Positions 10,862 to 21,320 of a stretch of DNA of 64,000 nt are shown here, piece after piece. Origin of the DNA: Simmondsia chinensis (Eukaryota; Streptophyta; Magnoliopsida; Caryophyllales; Simmondsiaceae); NCBI GenBank assembly GCA_018398585.1, contig JAGTTD010000012.1, positions 16,997,036-17,061,035 of the forward strand. Direction: 5' to 3'. The first letter of the stretch is position 1. Every line of letters starts with the position of its first letter. Below the pieces are notes generated by a model that did no database searches, was not told the DNA's origin, and saw only the letters and a program-made list of their open reading frames with translations. The position numbers were made by a program, and so were the translations under genes.

Positions 10862-11035
10862 GGGAAATCGTACCATTTAGACCCCCCCCCAGCCCCAGTT
10901 TAATCTTTTATAGACCCCTATAACCCTAAATAGACCATTTTGGACAAAAATTCCCTCCCACTTGACCCCCCCCCCCCCCCCCCACCCGTCCTCTTTCTCT
11001 CTCCTCATTTAATGTTTACAGCAGCCCACCCGTTT
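10862..11035. repeat. left terminal inverted repeat of the MULE
   Basis: It matches the reverse complement of about 27600-27773 through the words TTATAGACCCCTATAACCC, GACCATTTTGGACAAAA and CTCCTCATTTAATGTTTA. Long C-runs (10882-10891, 10965-10982) differ in length between the two ends. Similarity fades past about 170 bases. Confidence 0.85.
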
Positions 11036-11399
11036 ACTTTACCCCCTCCCCCCTCCATTTTTTCTCTCCTCATTTAATGCAAAAGGACATATTTTTAATT
11101 TATGTCATGTAATTTGCTTCTCATTCTCTCCCTTCCTTCTCACTTCCCGCCCATTTTACTCACCTTACTTCTCATTCTCCCTTCTTTGTTCTTTTTCTCT
11201 CATTCTAAATTCCCCAAGCTCCATTTTTTTCGTCCTCTGTGTGTCGTTCTGCTACATTGGGCCCTCAAAAAAAGAAGAAGAAGGCCTGGTAAAATCGTGT
11301 TTGAAGCTTTGTGGCATTGCTGTAGGTTCAAGGTTGAGTCGTTATATACATTTCACGGTTTTCAAATCAGACATTGAAGGTAAAATGATCATTTGTTGA
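11036..11399 (+). promoter_or_regulatory. transposase leader and 5'-UTR exon with intron donor
   Basis: C/T-rich sequence follows the TIR, as usual for plant leaders. A donor-like GAAG|GTAAAATG at 11379/11380 begins a predicted 5'-UTR intron ending at TTCACAG (13540), three bases before the transposase ATG. The ULP1 gene at the other end has the same arrangement (GAAG|GTGAGC at 27322/27321). No experimental support. Confidence 0.45.
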
Positions 11400-13500
11400 C
11401 AGCGTCGTTAATGTATCCATGTCTTATGAGGTTGGTGTGTTACAAGTCATTTATGGTGTATGATTGGTGTAAATGGTGTATTATAATTTTCTTTTAGTGT
11501 GTTTCAACTCATTAATGGTGTATGATTAATCATACACCGTGTATGCTTTGTTTAACTGGTGTATTATCATGTTGTGTTGGGGTTCTTCAAGTCGGTAATG
11601 GTGTATGATCAATCATACACCGTCTATGATAGGTTTAAATGGTGTGAAATCAACTTGTTTAGGCGTGTTTCAAGTAATTAGGGGTGTATGATCAATCATA
11701 CACCGTGTATGATAGGTTTTAATGGTGTGAAATCAACTTGTTTAGGTGTGTTTGAAGTAATTAGTGGTGTATGATTAATCATACACGGTGTATGATAGAT
11801 TACAATAGTGTAAAAGCAACTTATGTAGGTATGTTTCAAGTAATTAGTAGTGTATGACTTATTATACACGGCGTATGAGAGGTTTTAATGGTATAACATC
11901 AACTTTTGAAGGTATTTTCAAAAAATTATTGGTATAATGGTGTAAAATCAACTTGTATAGGTATGTTTCAAGTAATTAGTGGTGTATGATCAATCATAGA
12001 CAGTGTATGATGGATTATAATAGTTTAAAATAAACTTATGTAGGTATGTTTCAAGTAAATAGTGGTATATGACTTATCATACACAATGTATGATAGATTT
12101 TAATGGTATAACATCAACTTTTGCAGGTTTTTTCAAGTAATTACTGGTATAATGGTGTAAAATAAACTTGTATATATATGTTTCAAGTAATTAGTGGTGT
12201 ATGATCAATCATACACGGTGTATGATAGATTATAATAGTGTAAAATCAACTTATGTAGGTATGCTTCAAGTAATTAGGGGTGTATGACTTTTCATACACG
12301 GTGCATGATAGATTTTAATGATATAACATCAACTTTTGCAGGTTTTTTCAAGTAATTACTGGTATAATGGTGTAAAATCAACTTGTATATGTATGTTTCA
12401 AGTAATTAGTGGTGTATGATGTATCATACACGGTGTATGAGGGCCCATAATAGTGTAAAATCAACTTATGTAGGTATGTTTCAAGTAATTAGTGGTGTAT
12501 GACTTATCAAACACGGTGCATAATAGGTTTTAATGGTATAACATCAACAATCAACTTATATAGGTATGTTTCAAGTAATTAGTGTTGTTTGATCAATCAT
12601 ACATGGTGTATGATGGATTATAATAGTGTAAAATCAACTTATGTAGGTATATTTCAAGTAATTAGTGGTGTCTGACTTATCATACACGGTGGTTGATAGG
12701 TTTTAATGGTATAACATCAACTTTTGCAGGTATTTTCAAGTAATTACTGGTATAATGGTGTAAAATCAACTTGTATATGTATGTTTCAAGTCATTAGTGG
12801 TGTATGATGTATCATACACAGTGTATGATGCATTATAATAGTGTAAAATCAACTTATGTAGGTATGTTTCAAGTAAATAGTGGTGTATGACTTATCATAC
12901 ACGGTGCATGATAGGTTTTAATGGTATAACATCAACTTTTGCTGGTTTTTTCAAGTAATTACCAGTATAATGGTGTAAAATGAACTTGTGTATGTATGTT
13001 TCAAGTAATTAGTTGAGTATGATGTATCATACACGGTGTATGATGGATAATAATAGTGTAAAATCAACTTTTGTAGGTATGTTTCAAGTAATTAGTGGTG
13101 TATGACTTATCATACACGGTGCATGACTTATCATACACGGTGCATGATAGGTTTTAATGGTATAACATCAAGTTTTGCAGGTTTTTTCAAGTAATTACTA
13201 GTATAATGGTATAAAATCAACTTGTATAGGTATGTTTCAAGTAATTAGTGGTGTATGATCATTCATACACGGTGTATAATAGATTATAATAGTGTAAAAT
13301 CAACTTATGTAGGTATGTTTCAAGTAAATAGTGGTGTATGACTTATCATACATGGTGTATGATAGGTTTTAATGGTATAACATCAACCTTTCTAGGTTTT
13401 TTCAAGTAATTACTAGTATAATGGTAGTGTATGATTAATCATACACCGTGTATTAATGCTTTAAATGTTGTTATTTCATTTTATCTTGGTGTGTCGCATG
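11400..13500 (+). repeat. palindromic ~83-bp tandem array A (in predicted transposase 5'-UTR intron)
   Basis: More than twenty diverged units of about 83 bases (some halves shorter) cover this stretch. Each unit has the palindrome TCATACACNGTGTATGA, then a TTTTAATGGTGTAAAATC-like stretch, AACTTGTATAGG and GTTTCAAGTAATTAGTGG. The orientation is the same throughout. No ORF crosses it. Arrays B and C have the same orientation; D and E are reversed. Confidence 0.9.
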
Positions 13501-13542
13501 TAATTAGTGGTGTAATATCATGTTACTTTCGTGTTCACAGTA

Positions 13543-16491
13543 ATGGCAGATGTTGCTATTGCTCGGTACGATGGACACTTTAACGAGAGGGCAGAGTATT
13601 TTGGTGGGAAGTTGGAGTTTGTTTTTTTGGATGATAAGATGGACTTTGCGGGCTTGCAAAGGACTTTGGTGGAGTTGATGGGTGTTCAGGTGGATACAAG
13701 TCCGAAGATGCAATTGCAACTTCGTACCGGCAAACGGGACATCCCATTATATGATGTCAATAATGATAGATCAGTAATGGTTTTGAAGGCATTGGCAAAA
13801 AAAAGATATGGCTAAGCATGCCTTGTACATCACTGTTGAGTCCACGGTTGATAGGACTCCTTACTTTGGAGATCAACGGAGTCTTAATCAAACACTACTA
13901 GATGGTGACGAGAACAATGGTGGTTTGGACCCTGTGATGCCTGATAGTTTTGGTGGATGTATTAAAGCGGGGATGGAAGAAGTAGCCCGTGGAGATGCAT
14001 CTGAATTGGAGTTTGACATACCCACGGCGACAGCGACAGCGATCGGTGAAGATTGGAAAAATTCCAATCAAAGTCCGTGCGATCAATTGGATAATATAAA
14101 TTTATCCCATGTGCAACCGATGCATCACCTCCACATGGGCACATTTCTGCCCAGCAGAATATTTGTCCTGAAGTTGGTACATCACCTCCTACTGTCGAAC
14201 CTGCGGTGGAACCGAATGTCCAACCCGACGTCCAAGCTACTGTTGATCCTCACTATGACGATGATGTTGGTTCCGGTGATGAGAGTAGCCGAAATGACGG
14301 GGTATATGGGCAGAGTGTGATGGTTGATATAATCAAGGTGCATCAAGTATTTAAATTGAAGAAGGATTTGTTGACTAAATTGGCAGTAATTGCCATGAGG
14401 GAAAAATTTGAATTCAAGAGCTTCAAGTCTAACAAATCCTTAACGGTTGTTCGTTGTATGCAAGAGGGTTGCACATGGAGGGTTCGGGCCATGTGTCTAG
14501 CAAATGGTGGCAATTGGATGGTTACAAAAGTTAAAAATAATCATACCCACCTCATCAATCTCACCACTGTTAGACACAGGCAGGCAACCAGTTGGGTCAT
14601 CGGGGAATGCGTCCGCAAGAAACTTGTCAACCCTGGAAGAGTGTTCAAGCCACGGGATGTCATAGATGACATCTACAGTAGCTACGGTGTCGATATCAGC
14701 TACAGTGTTGCATGGAGGGTGAGAGAGTTTGCATATGACAATGTTAGATTGGGTACCGCCGAAGAGTCATATGCATTCTTGCCTGCTTATCTGCAAGTTC
14801 TCCAACATACTAACCCCGGTACCACATTTTATTTACAGACAGATGATGAGAGCATGTTGCAGTACCTCTTCATTGCGTTTGATGCTTCACTGAAAGGGTA
14901 CCGGTTTTGCCTGCCAGTTGTGAGCATTGACGCAACACGCCTGAAGGGAAAATACCAGGGTGTTCTATTCATTGCCGTTTGTCAGGATGCCAACTAGGAA
15001 ATTTTTTCGATTGCTGTTGGTATCGATGATTCAGAGAATGATGCATCATGGCATTGGTTCCTCAGTAGGTTGAAGGAAGTCATTGGGGAGCCTATTGGTC
15101 ATGTCATTGTATCTGATAGACACCGAAGCATCCAACGCGCGGTGAAAGAAGTTTTCCGCAACACATTTCACAGGCTGTGCATGTACCACGTGCTTAACAA
15201 CTTGAAGGCCAAATTCAAGAGCAAAACGAAGCAGTTAGATCAGTACTACTACAAAACAGCTAAAGCATACAACATTGAAGAGTTCCATAGTTTGTTTTTT
15301 AGTTTATGTTGTGCCATACCCGGGGCTAAAGATTACTTGGAAGATGTGGGACTGGACAAGTGGGCTCGTTCCCAATCCCCTTGTCATCGGTACAACATAA
15401 TGACGACAAACATTTCGAAATCCATGAATGCTGTATTGGTCAAGGTGCGTGACTATCCAATTACTGCCCTCATTAATGAGTTTAGGCTACTGTTGCAGAA
15501 GTGGTTTCGTGACAGAAGAGCCAAGGCTGAAGCTTGCACCAGTGCAATGTCCCCCGACGTCGAAAAAAAATTACAAGACAGATTCAAATTATCAAGAACG
15601 ATGACAGTAAGCTCCGTACATTTTGTCATGTTTAATCCCTACTACAAAAGGTACTTAGGGGTGTAAGGCAGGTTTTAATGGTATGCAATGTACGATTGCT
15701 TAACATGGTGTGAAATCTACCTGTGTTGGCATGTTACAAGTTTGAAACAGTGTGAAATCCGCTAATTTTGGTAGGCTTCAGGTGTTTCATGGCGTATGTT
15801 TAACCATACCCCGTGAATGATATGTTTTAGGGGTGTAAAATCAACTCGTTGCTGTGTGAATCAAATTATCCTTGGGACGTTTATTGGTGATACGTGCATG
15901 TTTTATTGGTTTTTTATTTAATTTGTTTTTTATTATTTTAATTTTTTTTGCACCATGGTTGTTTGACGCGCTTCTCTATTCTTTTGGTAATGCAGATTTT
16001 GCGAGCTGATGATCATACTTTCGACATCATCGATGGGGAGAAGAATTTTTGCGTAGATATATCGCTCTAGACATGTACCTGCCACAGGTTTCAGCTTGAG
16101 CAGCTTCCTTATGAGCGTGCGTTAGCCGTCGTACGGCACAGTCCTTATGGTCTGTATGACTTATGCTCGCCGTACTACAGTAGAGAAAATTGGTGCAAGT
16201 CGTACAGAGATGTCGTCTACCCGACGCCGCACATAAGTGACTGGCGTATCCCGCGTGATGTAGCTTACATGAATCTTCTTCCACGTGACGTGCGAAACCT
16301 CTTCTGGGAGGAGGTGGAAGAAGAGGACTCCTTCTATAAGCGAGGAGCGTGTTTATCAAAGGTGCAGTCGGTGCAAAGAACACGGGCATAACCGATCCAC
16401 GTGAAAGAATCCAATTGCTATGCGTCCTAGTGCCGAAGGCACCTCATCCAACTCCGGCGGTCCTTCTTCTCAAGTTCCTCCTCCAAATTAA
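13543..16491 (+). pseudogene. MuDR-type MULE transposase, multiply disrupted
   Basis: The chosen ATG at 13543 opens a short N-terminal region. Then come a MuDR DNA-binding-type region (KEFxFKS-like FEFKSFKSNKS, CxxxCTWRVRA), the MULE catalytic domain (D in SIDATRLKGKYQG, D in VIVSDRHRSIQ), a SWIM-like CTC segment (about 16070) and a CX2CX4H zinc knuckle (CSRCKEHGH, about 16370). An intron with a few array-type units probably separates the catalytic exon (to about 15660) from the SWIM exon (from 15995). Lesions: frameshifts near 13797 and 14110, TAG at 14995-14997, another TAG before the SWIM, SWIM CxH replaced by YER, TGA at the last knuckle Cys (16402-16404). TTNISKSMN has Lys where MULE proteins usually have Glu. 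It would cut and join the element's ends. Confidence 0.88.
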
Positions 16492-17009
16492 GTTACATTC
16501 TTCATACACCACTAGATGAAAATGTATACAAGTGAATAAAATTACTTGAAACATGTATGTGTTATTGTATATTACCATAGAATTTACACTGTAATCATTG
16601 TACTAAAAATTGTAGAAAGGTTGTGCTGCGTATGTAATATTGTATATTTTCATATTGTTGTATATTCCTATTGATGTATTTTCAAATTGTGTAATAAAAA
16701 TTGTGAATGATGTGTTTTTAAGTTGGTCCCAATTGTGTGTTCTAAGTGTTTGATGTGTTTTTGAAGTGTGTTATGATGTGTGTCGACACACATTATTACA
16801 GAACAGGGATGCAGAGGTGTGTGTCGACACACAGGGATTACTTGAAACACACTTATAAAGGTTGATTTTACATCATTATACCACATAACTTGAAAAAAAC
16901 ATGCAGAAGTTGATTTTACACCAATATAACCCATCATACACCATGTATGATTCATTATACACCACTATTTATTTGAATCACACCTATATAACCCATCGTA
17001 TGTCATGAT
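16492..17009. repeat. transposase 3' flank, homologous in reverse to the ULP1 3' flank
   Basis: From 16505 to about 16835 the sequence (GATGAAAATGTATAC, TATTACCATAGAATTTACA, AAGTTGGTCCCAATTG, ATGTGTGTCGACACACA) is the reverse complement of 21360-21060. A third, direct copy lies at 26875-27180. A few array-type units follow to 17000. No gene is seen. Confidence 0.8.
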
Positions 17010-18096
17010 TCAACTGTAAGCCCGATCAAGTGATGAGGGACAAAAGAAAAGGTCCTCATTCTTTTGGTATATCTCAAACAGTTGTAAGTAACATTGCATA
17101 GCGAGTTTTCTGCAGTCGTCAAGACCTCTTTCGTCATATTGCTTTAACTCAGCAACTGACTTCTTCAGTTTTCTGTTCGGATCTCCAGCTATGAGGAATT
17201 GAGCCAAAGCAATGCCCCTGAACCAAGTATGTATTTGAATGGTAAGATTAAACTAAACAAGATGTAATTGTAAACTGAGCATCATCATTGGAATGAAATA
17301 TGAGGCAATAGTTATATTGAATTTCTAATAACACAAAGAATGAATGCGTATGATACATCCTTTCAGTCTGATTTCAAGTGTTCGAGTGTTATATTTATAA
17401 TATGCCCAGGCATCCAAGTAACAACCATAAGTATCCCAAACTACATAACAAATTTGAAACGCACTTTTAATAATCACTTTAATTTAGGTGAAAATGGAAC
17501 TCTGTTGGCCATACTTGAAAGCATCACAATCTCTGAATCCTCTGTAACCTGAGATTAAGAGTATATCCCCCTCGTCCCTCTGCATATGTTGTTTGTAAAG
17601 TGCACACACGGCATGCATACAAAGTTCAAGATCCTTATCATGTGGATGCACTTCGCACCATTAAAACTCATCATACACCATACACCATGTATGATTGATC
17701 ATAAACCACTATTTACTTGAAACACCCTTGAGGAATCATGATCTGTATAAGTGCCTGCAACTCTCCCTGCCTCTCAGCTATCACTGGCCCACCACCGCCA
17801 CTGCTAGAACCACTTACATTAGCAATTTCAACGGCTAGATGTAGCACAAAATTGAGGAACCGTGGATGCTTGGCTTCCTGTCCACCTCCTCCAATTATAG
17901 GCAAAAGCATACAAGGTACAAATACATGGGGAGAACCGTGGGAGAGGGGTAGGATAAAGTAGGTGGTAGTTGAGGCTATTAATTGTCTTGCTTGGGTGTC
18001 AATTATGACGATAGAACATTCAATGTTCAACCCCCAACTTCCCCAACCGGTCAACCTCTTCCATTTAAAACAAGGGCATTTATAATACACAACCAC
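17010..18096 (-). pseudogene. unrecognised multi-exon coding-like fragment captured in the MULE
   Basis: Minus-strand coding-like blocks: 18096-17713 (SHGSPHVFVPCMLLPI, then GGGGQEAKHPRF), about 17660-17515 (VHPHDKDLELCMHAVCALYK, GYRGFRDCDAFKYGQ) and 17225-17010 (GIALAQFLIAGDPNRKLKKS, DDCRKLAMQCYLQLFEIYQK), ending at a stop. Intron-like breaks with array-type repeats separate them. The first block is repeated in inverted orientation at 19063-19410. I do not recognise the protein; composition and exon-like layout suggest a host gene fragment taken up by the MULE. No function is proposed. Confidence 0.5.
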
Positions 18097-18140
18097 ACAC
18101 TAGTCAAGTGCTATGGCTAATACAAAACTGTTGAAAATAA

Positions 18141-19062
18141 TGCACGTATATTGATAGTACACAATTTCTTTGATATTAATAGCAATTACATTGTAATAAA
18201 AACATTTATTGGTATATGATCAATCATACATGATAGGTTTTAATGGTGTGAAATCATATTGTTTTAGTGTGGTTCAAGTAATTAGTGGTGTATGACTTAT
18301 CATACACTGTGTATAATATGTATTAATTGTGTAAAATCAACTTGTACAAATGTGGTTCAAGTAATTAGTGGTGTGTGACTGATCATACACCGTGTATGAT
18401 AAGTTGTAATTGTGTAAAATCAACTTGTACAAGTGTGTTTCAAGTAATTAGTAGTATATGACTTATCATACACCGTGTATGATAAGTTTTAATTGTGTAA
18501 GATCAACTTATACAAGTGTGATTCAAGTAATTAGTGGCGTATGACTTATCAAACACCCTGTATGATAAGTATTAATTGTGTAAAATCAACTTGTACAAGT
18601 GTGGTTCAAGTAATTAGTGGTGTATGACTTATCATACACCGTGTATGATAAGTTTTAATTGTATAAAATCAACTTGTACAAGTGTGTTTCAAGTAATTAT
18701 TGGTGTATGACGTATCATACACGGTGTATGATAAGTTTTAATTGTGTAAAATCAACTTGTACAAGTGTGGTTCAAGTAATTAGTGGTGTATGACTTATCA
18801 TACACAGTGTATGATAAGTTTTAATTGTGTAAAATCAACTTATACAAGTTTGTTTCAAGTAATTAGTGGTGTATGACTTGTTAATTGTGTAAGATCAACT
18901 TGTATAAGTGTGATTCAAGTAATTAGTGGTGTATGACTTATCATACACCCTGTATGATAAGTATTAATTGTGTAAAATTAACTTGTACAAGTGTGGTTTA
19001 AGTAATTAGTGGTGTATGACTTATCATACACGGTGTATGATAAGTTTTAATTGTGTAAAATC
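18141..19062 (+). repeat. palindromic ~83-bp tandem array B
   Basis: About eleven units, more uniform than array A, of the form TGTATGACTTATCATACACC, GTGTATGATAAGTTTTAATT, GTGTAAAATCAACTTGTACA and AGTGTGTTTCAAGTAATTAG. It lies exactly between the two arms of the inverted repeat 17713-18140 / 19063-19410 and could be the loop of a large hairpin transcript. Confidence 0.9.
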
Positions 19063-19570
19063 AACGTGCATTATTTTCAACAATTTTGTATTATCCATAT
19101 CACATTAACTGGTGTGAGGTTGTGTATTATCAAATGCCCTTGTTGTTTTAAATGGAGGAGACTGATCGGTTGGAATAGTTGGAGGTTGAACATTGAATGT
19201 TCACGGGTTATAATTGACACCCAAGCAAGACATTTAATAACCTCAACTACCACCTACTTTATTCTACCCCTCTCCCATGGTTCTCCTCATGTATTTGTAC
19301 CTTGCATGCTTTTGCCTATAAATGGAGGAGTTGGACAGGAAGCCAAACATCCACGTTTCCTCAATATACATATAGCCGTTGAAGTTGCTAATGTAAGTGG
19401 TTCCTCAATTTGAAGATTCCCCTTATGTTCCCTTCGGATCAACGAATGGATTTCACTATTTTGACAGCCACGACGGGTCAATTTTGGTATCGGTTGAAAA
19501 ACAACGACATCTGGCTTACTAATCAGGGAGGTGCGAGCACTTCCACAGATCAAGGAGAATGTCAAGGATG
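19063..19570 (+). pseudogene. inverted arm of captured fragment plus duplicate of ULP1 exon 6
   Basis: 19063-19410 encodes the same protein segment as 18096-17713 but on the plus strand (SHGSPHVFVPCMLLPI shared exactly). It is followed at 19425-19540 by a copy of ULP1-gene exon 6 (DQRMDF, TGQFWYRLKN), also on the plus strand, whereas the gene's own exon 6 is on the minus strand at 22950-22830. The region is therefore a rearranged patchwork of gene pieces. Stops follow at about 19676. Confidence 0.7.
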
Positions 19571-19674
19571 TGATATTTTACTGCTGAATATAATCGGTTC
19601 CTCAGCCATTTTACTGATGAGTGGAGACTTGCTAATTACCTATGATCAGCTTCACCGGCTGATCATGATTCGTT

Positions 19675-19728
19675 AAGGGTTTTGCTTAAACGTGTTTTAA
19701 AGGAATTATGTGATTAAGCAAAACCCTT
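19675..19728. repeat. 15-bp perfect inverted repeat (hairpin)
   Basis: AAGGGTTTTGCTTAA at 19675-19689 and its exact reverse complement at 19714-19728, with a 24-base loop. It follows the patchwork fragment; function unknown. Confidence 0.8.
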
Positions 19729-19889
19729 TATGATTCATCACCATGTGTAGGTGTGTTTGAAGTATGTCCTTCAAATTATCTGCAGGGTAATTTAAAGTTA
19801 CATGCAGGCTAATATCAGTACCCTATGTCCCTAGCTAATAAACCATTAAATTATGTATAGCGTCAAGAAATGTATAAAGAATTTCCTGC

Positions 19890-20857
19890 AACTGTTCAAT
19901 ATACACGGTGTATGATAGTTTTAAATGGTGTGGAATCAACTTGTTGTAATGTGGTTCAAGTAATTAGTGGGGTATGATGAATCATACACGGTGTATGATG
20001 AGTTGTAATGGGTAAAATCGACTTTTGCATGTAATTTTCAAGTTTTGCTGGTGTAATGGTGTAAACTCAACCTTTATAAGTGTTTTTCAATTAATAATTG
20101 GTGTATGATGGGTTATATTGGTGTAAAATCAACATATATAGGTGTGTTTGTAGTAAATAGCAGTGTATGATCAATCATACACGGTATATGATGAGTTTTA
20201 TGGGTGTAAAATCAACTTTTGCATGTAATTTTCAAGTTCTGCTGGTGTAATGGAGTAAACTCAACCTTTATAAGTGTTTTTCAATTAATAATTGGTGTAT
20301 GATGAATCATACACGGTATATGATGGGTTATATTTGTGTAAAATCAACTTATATAGGTGTGTTTGAAGTAAATAGTTGTGTATGATCAATCATACACGGT
20401 GTATGATGGGTTTTATGGGTGTAAAATCAACTTTTGCATGTAATTTTCAAGTTCTGCTGGTGTAATAGTGTAAACTCAACTTTTATAAGTGTTTTTCAAT
20501 TAATGATTGGTATATGATGAATCATACACAATGTATGATGGGTTATATTGGTGTAAAATCAACTTATATAGGTGTGTTTGAAGTAAATAGTGGTGTTTGA
20601 TGAATCATACACGGTGTATGATGAGTTTTATGGGTGTAAAATAAACTTTTGCATGCATTTTTCAAGTTTTGCTTGTGTAATGGTGTAAACTCAACCTTTA
20701 TAAGTGTCTTTCAATTAATAATCGGTGTAGGATGGGTTATATTGGGTCAATATGAACTTATATAGATGTAAAATGAACTTATATAAGTGTTTTTCAATTA
20801 ATAATTGGTGTAGGATGGGTTATATTGGGTTAATATGAACTTATATCACTATTCTGT
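19890..20857 (+). repeat. palindromic tandem array C (longer composite units)
   Basis: Units alternate between the palindromic module (TCATACACGGTGTATGATG) and a second module (CTTTTGCATGTAATTTTCAAG, then AACTCAACCTTTATAAGTG) to give a composite period near 180-190 bases, repeated about five times. The final units lose the palindrome. No coding sequence. Confidence 0.85.
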
Positions 20858-21090
20858 AAGAATGTGTGTCGACACACCATCCATGTGTGTCGACACACAA
20901 CTCTGCATCCCTGTTCTGTAAGAATGTGTGTCAACACACCATCCCCGTGTGTCGACACACAACTCTGCATCCCTGTTCTATGAGAATGTGTGTCGACACA
21001 CTATCCCTGTGTGTTGACACACACCTCTGCATCCCTGTTCTGTAAGAATGTGTGTCAACACACCATCCCTGTGTGTCGACACACACCATA
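20858..21090. repeat. ~62-bp tandem repeat built on TGTGTCGACACA
   Basis: Three to four units, each with two copies of the self-complementary word GTGTGTCGACACAC around a CATCC spacer, and an ACTCTGCATCCCTGTTCTGTA linker. Some copies have CAACAC in place of CGACAC. Single units occur at 16780-16845 and 27015-27075. Confidence 0.88.
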
Positions 21091-21320
21091 ACACACTTCA
21101 AAAACACATCAAACACTTAGAACACACAATTGGGACCAACTTCAAAACACTTCATTCACAATTCTCATTACACAATTTGAAAATACGTCAACAGGAATAT
21201 ATAACAATATGAAAATATGCACTATTACATACACATCACAACCTTTCTACAAGTTTTAGTACAATGATTACAATGTAAATCCTATGGTAATATACAATAA
21301 CACATACACATCACAGAATT

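Noticed and set aside
16027..16389. Minus-strand 120-codon open frame
   Set aside because: It is antisense to the SWIM-like exon of the transposase, which has recognisable motifs.
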